A stretch of DNA of 17,378 nt, from contig JADJSY010000071.1 of assembly GCA_016711435.1 (NCBI GenBank), forward strand, positions 1-17,378, read 5' to 3'. Within the stretch, counting starts at the first letter, position 1. Every line of letters begins with the position of its first letter. The notes under the pieces were generated by a model. That model worked only from the letters and a program-made list of their open reading frames with translations, ran no database searches and was not told where the DNA came from. The stretch comes from Lewinellaceae bacterium (GTDB lineage Bacteria; Bacteroidota; Bacteroidia; Chitinophagales; Saprospiraceae). Position numbers and translations under genes: made by a program. Below, in pieces: positions 14,673 through 17,378 of the stretch.

Positions 14673-15458
14673 ATGATGAAGCTTGTGAAGATTTCTTTTT
14701 TTATATGGAGCATATTTGGAATACTTTCATGTCAGGTCTTTTCCTCTGCCGCTGCAACGCAAGATATTCCGACCGAGATCACTGATGCCAAAGGCGCATT
14801 CATGCGCCTCGTTCCGGCCGGGGAATTCATCATGGGCAGCGAGGATGACAAAGCGGGCGAGGCAAAACCTGCCCACACGGTGACCTTGCCAGGTTTCTAT
14901 ATGGATGTCTATGAGGTGACGCGGGCGCGTTACAAGGAATGCATAACGGCCGGGATATGCAGTGAATCAAGGAATCTTGCAAGCATCGATTCTTTCTATG
15001 CATATTCCGACAATCCGATGGCGAGTGTGGATTGGAATCAATCCAAAACCTATTGTGAAACATGGCGCGGTGCGCGCCTGCCGAGCGAAGCTGAATGGGA
15101 AAAAGCTGCGCGCGGCACAGATGGGCGCACGTATCCCTGGGGTGAGGAATATTCCTCAACCTATGTAAAAATAGAAACTGGTTCTCCGGACAATGTTGGA
15201 ACGTATGAAAAAGGCAAAAGCCCGTATGGGATGTACGATATGGCGGGCGGTGTTTGGGAGTGGGTGTCCGATCCGTTTATTGCGTATGCGGGCAATCAGG
15301 GTGAGGGCGTCTTTTGGCCAGACAATCGCGTGTTACGCGGCGGCTCGTGGTTCTACCCCGACAGTTACGCCCTAAGAACCTGGTTTCGCTACGCGAGTCC
15401 CCCGGAAACTGCCGATGGCTCTTTCGGCTTTCGTTGCGCTCGGGATGCACAACCATAG
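14673..15458 (+). CDS. Putative lipoprotein with formylglycine-generating-enzyme (FGE/SUMF1-type) domain
   Basis: The 261-residue protein begins with a short basic stretch, a hydrophobic helix (ISFFIWSIFGIL) and LSC, an acceptable lipobox, so it is probably exported and lipid-anchored at about Cys20. The rest is an FGE-sulfatase fold: MRLVPAGEFIMGSEDD, HTVTLPGFYMDVYEVT, MASVDWNQSKTYCEW-like ARLPSEAEWEKAARG, YPWGEEY, VGTYEKGKSPYGMYDMAGGVWEWVSD, VLRGGSWF and the final FGFRCARD. True FGE oxidises a sulfatase Cys using two Cys in its own active site; I cannot see that pair with confidence and no sulfatase is near, so this is more likely one of the many non-catalytic or otherwise specialised members. 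ATG 14673 is followed at once by a second ATG; GCGAGGTG is the likely ribosome site. Confidence 0.9.
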   Translation: MMKLVKISFFIWSIFGILSCQVFSSAAATQDIPTEITDAKGAFMRLVPAGEFIMGSEDDKAGEAKPAHTVTLPGFYMDVYEVTRARYKECITAGICSESRNLASIDSFYAYSDNPMASVDWNQSKTYCETWRGARLPSEAEWEKAARGTDGRTYPWGEEYSSTYVKIETGSPDNVGTYEKGKSPYGMYDMAGGVWEWVSDPFIAYAGNQGEGVFWPDNRVLRGGSWFYPDSYALRTWFRYASPPETADGSFGFRCARDAQP

Positions 15459-15467
15459 CAAACAATC

Positions 15468-15495
15468 AGCCGCAAGGACATTCCCTGCGGCTTTT
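15468..15495 (+). terminator. Terminator of the FGE-domain gene
   Basis: AGCCGCA (15468-15474) pairs with TGCGGCT (15486-15492), extended inward by GG/CC after a mismatch, and is followed by TTT. It begins 10 bases after the stop codon. Confidence 0.8.
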
Positions 15496-15600
15496 CATTT
15501 ACGCTCTCACCAAGTTGACTGGCATCTCATCCCACATTCTGCCTCAAGGATTCTGCTCGCTTGGCCCGCAGGCGTTGGCTCAAATAGCTGCCACCTGTGC

Positions 15601-15661
15601 CGTGAAACATTGCGATAGAGGATAGATAGCGGATAGATAGAGGATGAGAGGAGGTTTCACG
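15601..15661. repeat. Three 11-bp tandem repeats inside an 8-bp inverted repeat
   Basis: GATAGAGGATA, GATAGCGGATA and GATAGAGGATG (15614-15646) are consecutive, one or two bases different. CGTGAAAC (15601-15608) and GTTTCACG (15654-15661) flank them as exact inverted copies, so the repeats sit in a loop of 45 bases. Confidence 0.65.
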
Positions 15662-15688
15662 CTTTGTCAGACAAGTTGAGGTGACAAA

Positions 15689-15716
15689 ACAGCCAGCCCC
15701 GTAGCGGACTGGCTGT
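15689..15716. terminator. Second copy of the GCCAG-hairpin, with no gene before it
   Basis: ACAGCCAG-C-CC (15689-15699) pairs with GG-A-CTGGCTGT (15706-15716) around CGTAGC. Core GCCAG(T/C)CCCG(C/T)AGCGGACTGGC is shared with 14568-14599 at 20 of 22 or so bases. It lacks a long U tract and lies more than 200 bases after the last gene. Confidence 0.55.
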
Positions 15717-15732
15717 CTTATTTACGCTCTCA

Positions 15733-16046
15733 TTCAATGTACGATACGCTCTACTTTTTACGAGTTGTTTTCACCAAGCATGGTTTTTTATCATTGCCAG
15801 CAAAGCTGGAACTTCGTTTTTCACGGCACCCCAAACCGTTTTATCTTAAATGATTCCAAGAGAATTCTGCCCGCTCGATTTCTGAATGTTCAGCTATTCT
15901 TCCTCTTTTGAAGGATTTATTTTTAATGTCTGTTTTACTTGGTAGTAGGGTTTACCCTACCACTTGATTCTGGTTTTTGATTTTATAATTTTATTTATTT
16001 CACCTTTTGTCAAATTGATCCAGATTGATTTGGTGAAAGGACTGCA
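15733..16046. other. AT-rich gene-free stretch
   Basis: No open frame of interest on either strand. It contains GTTGTTTTCACC (15764-15775), also found after the first hairpin at 14606-14617; a 7-bp hairpin GTAGGGT/ACCCTAC (15945-15960); and an isolated TATAAT (15984-15989) that might serve the ORF at 16047 but lacks a well-spaced -35. Confidence 0.5.
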
Positions 16047-16193
16047 ATGGGCTATTGTGTTGAATCTGGGAGTCTTGGCATTATGAAGCCAAACAAAGCT
16101 GCAAGGAAATTAACCTACCCTAAGCCGCGTAAGATGAGTTTTAATGGTTACCTATTGGGAAGGATATTTCGACTTTCAATAATTACATCGTAA
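16047..16193 (+). pseudogene. 48-codon ORF running into the IS630 left end (possible interrupted gene)
   Basis: ATG 16047 is preceded by GAAAGGA with six bases between, a good ribosome site. The frame gives a basic peptide (IMKPNKAARKL, YPKPRKMSFNGYLLGRIFRL) and ends at TAA 16191-16193, which lies inside the left inverted repeat of the IS. The original gene may have continued past the insertion point; its remainder would be beyond the window. No family recognised, and a chance ORF is not excluded. Confidence 0.35.
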
Positions 16194-16201
16194 AGTAAGT
16201 T
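16186..16201 (+). repeat. IS630 left terminal inverted repeat
   Basis: CATCGTAAAGTAAGTT; matches the reverse complement of the right end at 15 of 16 bases, directly after the target TA. Confidence 0.9.
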
Positions 16202-16202
16202 T

Positions 16203-16240
16203 TTGACAAAAGTGGGCATCTGGTAGAAAATAGCCAGATG
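16203..16240 (+). promoter_or_regulatory. Transposase promoter with a hairpin covering the start codon
   Basis: TTGACA (16203-16208) is a perfect -35; GAAAAT (16226-16231) at 17 bases is a fair -10, which would start transcription at or near the ATG 16238 (leaderless). CATCTGG (16217-16223) and CCAGATG (16234-16240) are exact inverted copies: the -10 lies in the loop and the ATG in the 3' arm. Confidence 0.5.
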
Positions 16241-16672
16241 AACAAACAACACATACAACTCAGTCCAATAGATCGAGAGTATCTCGAAGCCTTGATTAGC
16301 AAGGGCGAACTCAAGGCAAAAACCTATCGTCGTGCGCTTTCACTACTTGAATTGGATCGCGGTCAAACTTATACAGTTGTGTCCAAAACGGTCAAGATAA
16401 CTATCGCGACGTTGTCCACATTGGCCGATCAATATCGAGAAAGTGGATTACAAGCTTTGTATGATCGTCCGCGCTCTGGCAGACCCATCAAGATTGATGG
16501 GGAACAACGTGCAAAAATCACAGCACTGGCCTGTAGTACGCCACCCGAAGGACACGCCGAATGGAGTTTGCGACTATTGGCAGATAAAGTGGTCGAGCTT
16601 GGGTTTAGCGAGGAAATCTCGCATACCCATGTGCGCACGATCCTAAAAAAAACGTCCTCAAGCCGCACCTGA
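16238..16672 (+). CDS. IS630 transposase, first frame (helix-turn-helix part)
   Basis: 144 residues forming the DNA-binding half of an IS630-type transposase: an N-terminal helix-turn-helix (KAKTYRRALSLLELDRG, VSKTVKITIATLSTLADQY), the linker GLQALYDRPRSGRP, and a second winged helix (AEWSLRLLADKVVELG, ISHTHVRTILKK). Residues after ILKK are not family-like: the frame departs at the A8 run 16645-16652 and stops at TGA 16672. If the ribosome slips back by one at A8, reading continues in the catalytic frame (KKNVLKPHLKQTWCIG). Without slippage this short product could bind the ends and act as an inhibitor, as in other two-frame insertion sequences. ATG 16238 has no ribosome site. Confidence 0.88.
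   Translation: MNKQHIQLSPIDREYLEALISKGELKAKTYRRALSLLELDRGQTYTVVSKTVKITIATLSTLADQYRESGLQALYDRPRSGRPIKIDGEQRAKITALACSTPPEGHAEWSLRLLADKVVELGFSEEISHTHVRTILKKTSSSRT
16645..16652 (+). other. A8 slippery run, likely -1 frameshift site of the IS630 transposase
   Basis: The zero frame reads CTA AAA AAA ACG, a A-AAA-AAA heptamer. A -1 slip gives AAA AAA AAC GTC and joins the two halves exactly where IS630 homology crosses. Confidence 0.6.
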
Positions 16673-16695
16673 AACAAACCTGGTGCATTGGCACA

Positions 16696-17367
16696 TTGGA
16701 TAGTCGCTTTCTGGCAAGGATGGAAGTGCTGTTAGCGCACTACAAGCTGCCTTACGATCCGAATTATCCGGTGATTTGTTATGACGAGCGACCCTGCTTC
16801 TTGATTGGTGAGACAGTCGCGCCATTGGTAATGCAAAGTGGTCGGGTTCGCAAAGAACATTATGCGTATGAGAAGCTGGGCTCCTGCTCTTTGCTGGCGA
16901 TGATCGAGCCGTTGACCGGACAACGGTTGGCACAAGTTCATCCACAGCGCACCAAAGGAGAATACTCTCTTTTTTGTCAGGCAGTGGCAGCGAAATATCC
17001 GAATGCCATCAAAATCAGGATGGTTCAGGATAATTTGAACACGCATGATACCAGCGCTTTCTATGAAAATCTACCGGCAGATGAAGCTCTGGCTCTGGCA
17101 GAACGATTTGAGTTTTACTACACACCCAAATCAGCCAGTTGGCTCAATATGATTGAGATTGAGTTCTCAGCACTTTCCAGGCAGTGTCTCAATCGGAGAA
17201 TACCAACCATAGAAATGCTGGAACGAGAAATCCTGGCTTTAGTAGCGGAACGTATCGAACAAAAAATCAAGATCAATTGGCAATTCTCCATCCAGGCTGC
17301 TCGCTCCAAACTCAATTCACATTACGTAGCGGTTCAATCTGCCAATGAAAAATTCAAAGCAACTTAG
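16696..17367 (+). CDS. IS630 transposase, second frame (DDE catalytic part)
   Basis: The catalytic half holds the DDE residues of the IS630/Tc1-mariner superfamily: D in VICYDERPCFLIGE, D in KIRMVQDNLNTHD, and E in SWLNMIEIEFSALSRQ. Other family marks are KEHYAYEKLG and YYTPKSASWLNMIE. The start given (a TTG) is only the first possible codon; the homologous sequence begins further up, at about 16648 (NVLKPHLKQTWCIGTLDSRF), in the same frame, so it is almost surely made as a fusion with the first frame by -1 slippage at A8. The end (KFKAT, TAG 17365-17367) lies in the right inverted repeat. Fused length would be about 375 residues, a little above the usual 340-360. Confidence 0.9.
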   Translation: MDSRFLARMEVLLAHYKLPYDPNYPVICYDERPCFLIGETVAPLVMQSGRVRKEHYAYEKLGSCSLLAMIEPLTGQRLAQVHPQRTKGEYSLFCQAVAAKYPNAIKIRMVQDNLNTHDTSAFYENLPADEALALAERFEFYYTPKSASWLNMIEIEFSALSRQCLNRRIPTIEMLEREILALVAERIEQKIKINWQFSIQAARSKLNSHYVAVQSANEKFKAT

Positions 17368-17376
17368 TTTACGATG
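17361..17376 (-). repeat. IS630 right terminal inverted repeat
   Basis: AACTTAGTTTACGATG, the inverted partner of 16186-16201 with one mismatch, followed directly by the TA at 17377-17378. Confidence 0.9.
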
Positions 17377-17378
17377 TA

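Larger units (their letters stand above)
15497..15732 (+). repeat. 13-bp direct repeat ATTTACGCTCTCA bracketing 210 bp
   Basis: ATTTACGCTCTCA occurs at 15497-15509 and 15720-15732, each time four or five bases after a terminator-like hairpin. A partial copy (ACGCTCT) follows at 15745-15751. No gene lies between. Either a duplicated terminator unit or the scar of a small insertion. Confidence 0.6.
16186..17376 (+). mobile_element. Complete IS630-family insertion sequence, 1191 bp
   Basis: The element is bounded by 16-bp terminal inverted repeats with one mismatch and flanked on both sides by TA (16184-16185 and 17377-17378), the target duplication expected of IS630/Tc1/mariner elements. It carries two frames that together encode one transposase. 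The stop codon of the second frame lies within the right repeat. The window ends on the right TA. Confidence 0.93.

Noticed and set aside
15314..15625. 103-codon + strand frame running past the FGE gene
   Set aside because: Mostly out of frame with FGE and then crosses the terminator and repeats; no ribosome site.
15601..15661. Possible CRISPR remnant
   Set aside because: Units are 11 bp and contiguous without spacers; no cas genes nearby.

Overview
The window looks like chromosomal DNA of a Chloroflexota bacterium, most likely class Anaerolineae. This is inferred from gene content and style: an extracellular protein with a Pro/Thr-rich 'TPTP' linker, a receiver-Roadblock fusion, paired small PHP phosphoesterases, and a geranylgeranyl-reductase-type flavoprotein. 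No rRNA or other strict marker is present. The start codons and stops fit genetic code 11.

Layout, left to right. (1) 1-1221: the 3' part of a family 5 peptide/solute-binding protein. (2) 1266-2502: a strong promoter, a 34-residue small ORF, and an overlapping response regulator with a C-terminal Roadblock/LC7 domain, read here across two compensating frameshifts. (3) 2531-2601: tRNA-Gln(UUG) with its own terminator. (4) 2722-5356: glmU, cdd and recO on the + strand, ending at a bidirectional terminator. (5) 5371-10058, all on the - strand: two transcription units, flavoprotein + PHP phosphoesterase, and 72-aa protein + ArsR-type regulator + MFS transporter. The second unit starts at a consensus promoter overlapped by two abutting 16-bp palindromes. 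(6) 10313-11122: a membrane-anchored coiled-coil protein with an in-frame TGA at codon 29. (7) 11248-13366, - strand: a second PHP phosphoesterase followed by a calcineurin-like phosphoesterase. (8) 13538-15458, + strand: a single-pass membrane protein with a surface domain, then a putative lipoprotein with an FGE/SUMF1 fold. (9) 15459-16185: a repeat- and hairpin-rich stretch with little coding capacity. (10) 16186-17376: a complete IS630-family element with TA flanks. The window stops on the right-hand TA.

Housekeeping work is represented by UDP-GlcNAc synthesis (glmU), pyrimidine salvage (cdd), recombination repair (recO) and a tRNA. The rest is accessory: transport, regulation, phosphoesterases and cell-surface proteins.

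A notable feature is a run of apparent one-base indels between 1.8 and 5.6 kb (regulator twice, glmU, probably cdd, PHP1). Most are next to homopolymers and one is in an essential gene. I read this cluster mainly as sequence error rather than gene decay. The most interesting signals that do not depend on those errors are the tandem operator at 10104-10135, the small ORF overlapping the regulator start, the receiver-Roadblock architecture, the A8 slippery site and start-codon hairpin of the IS630 element, and the family of repeated hairpins in the 14.5-15.8 kb region. I did not find a clear defence, CRISPR or other obviously new multi-gene system.
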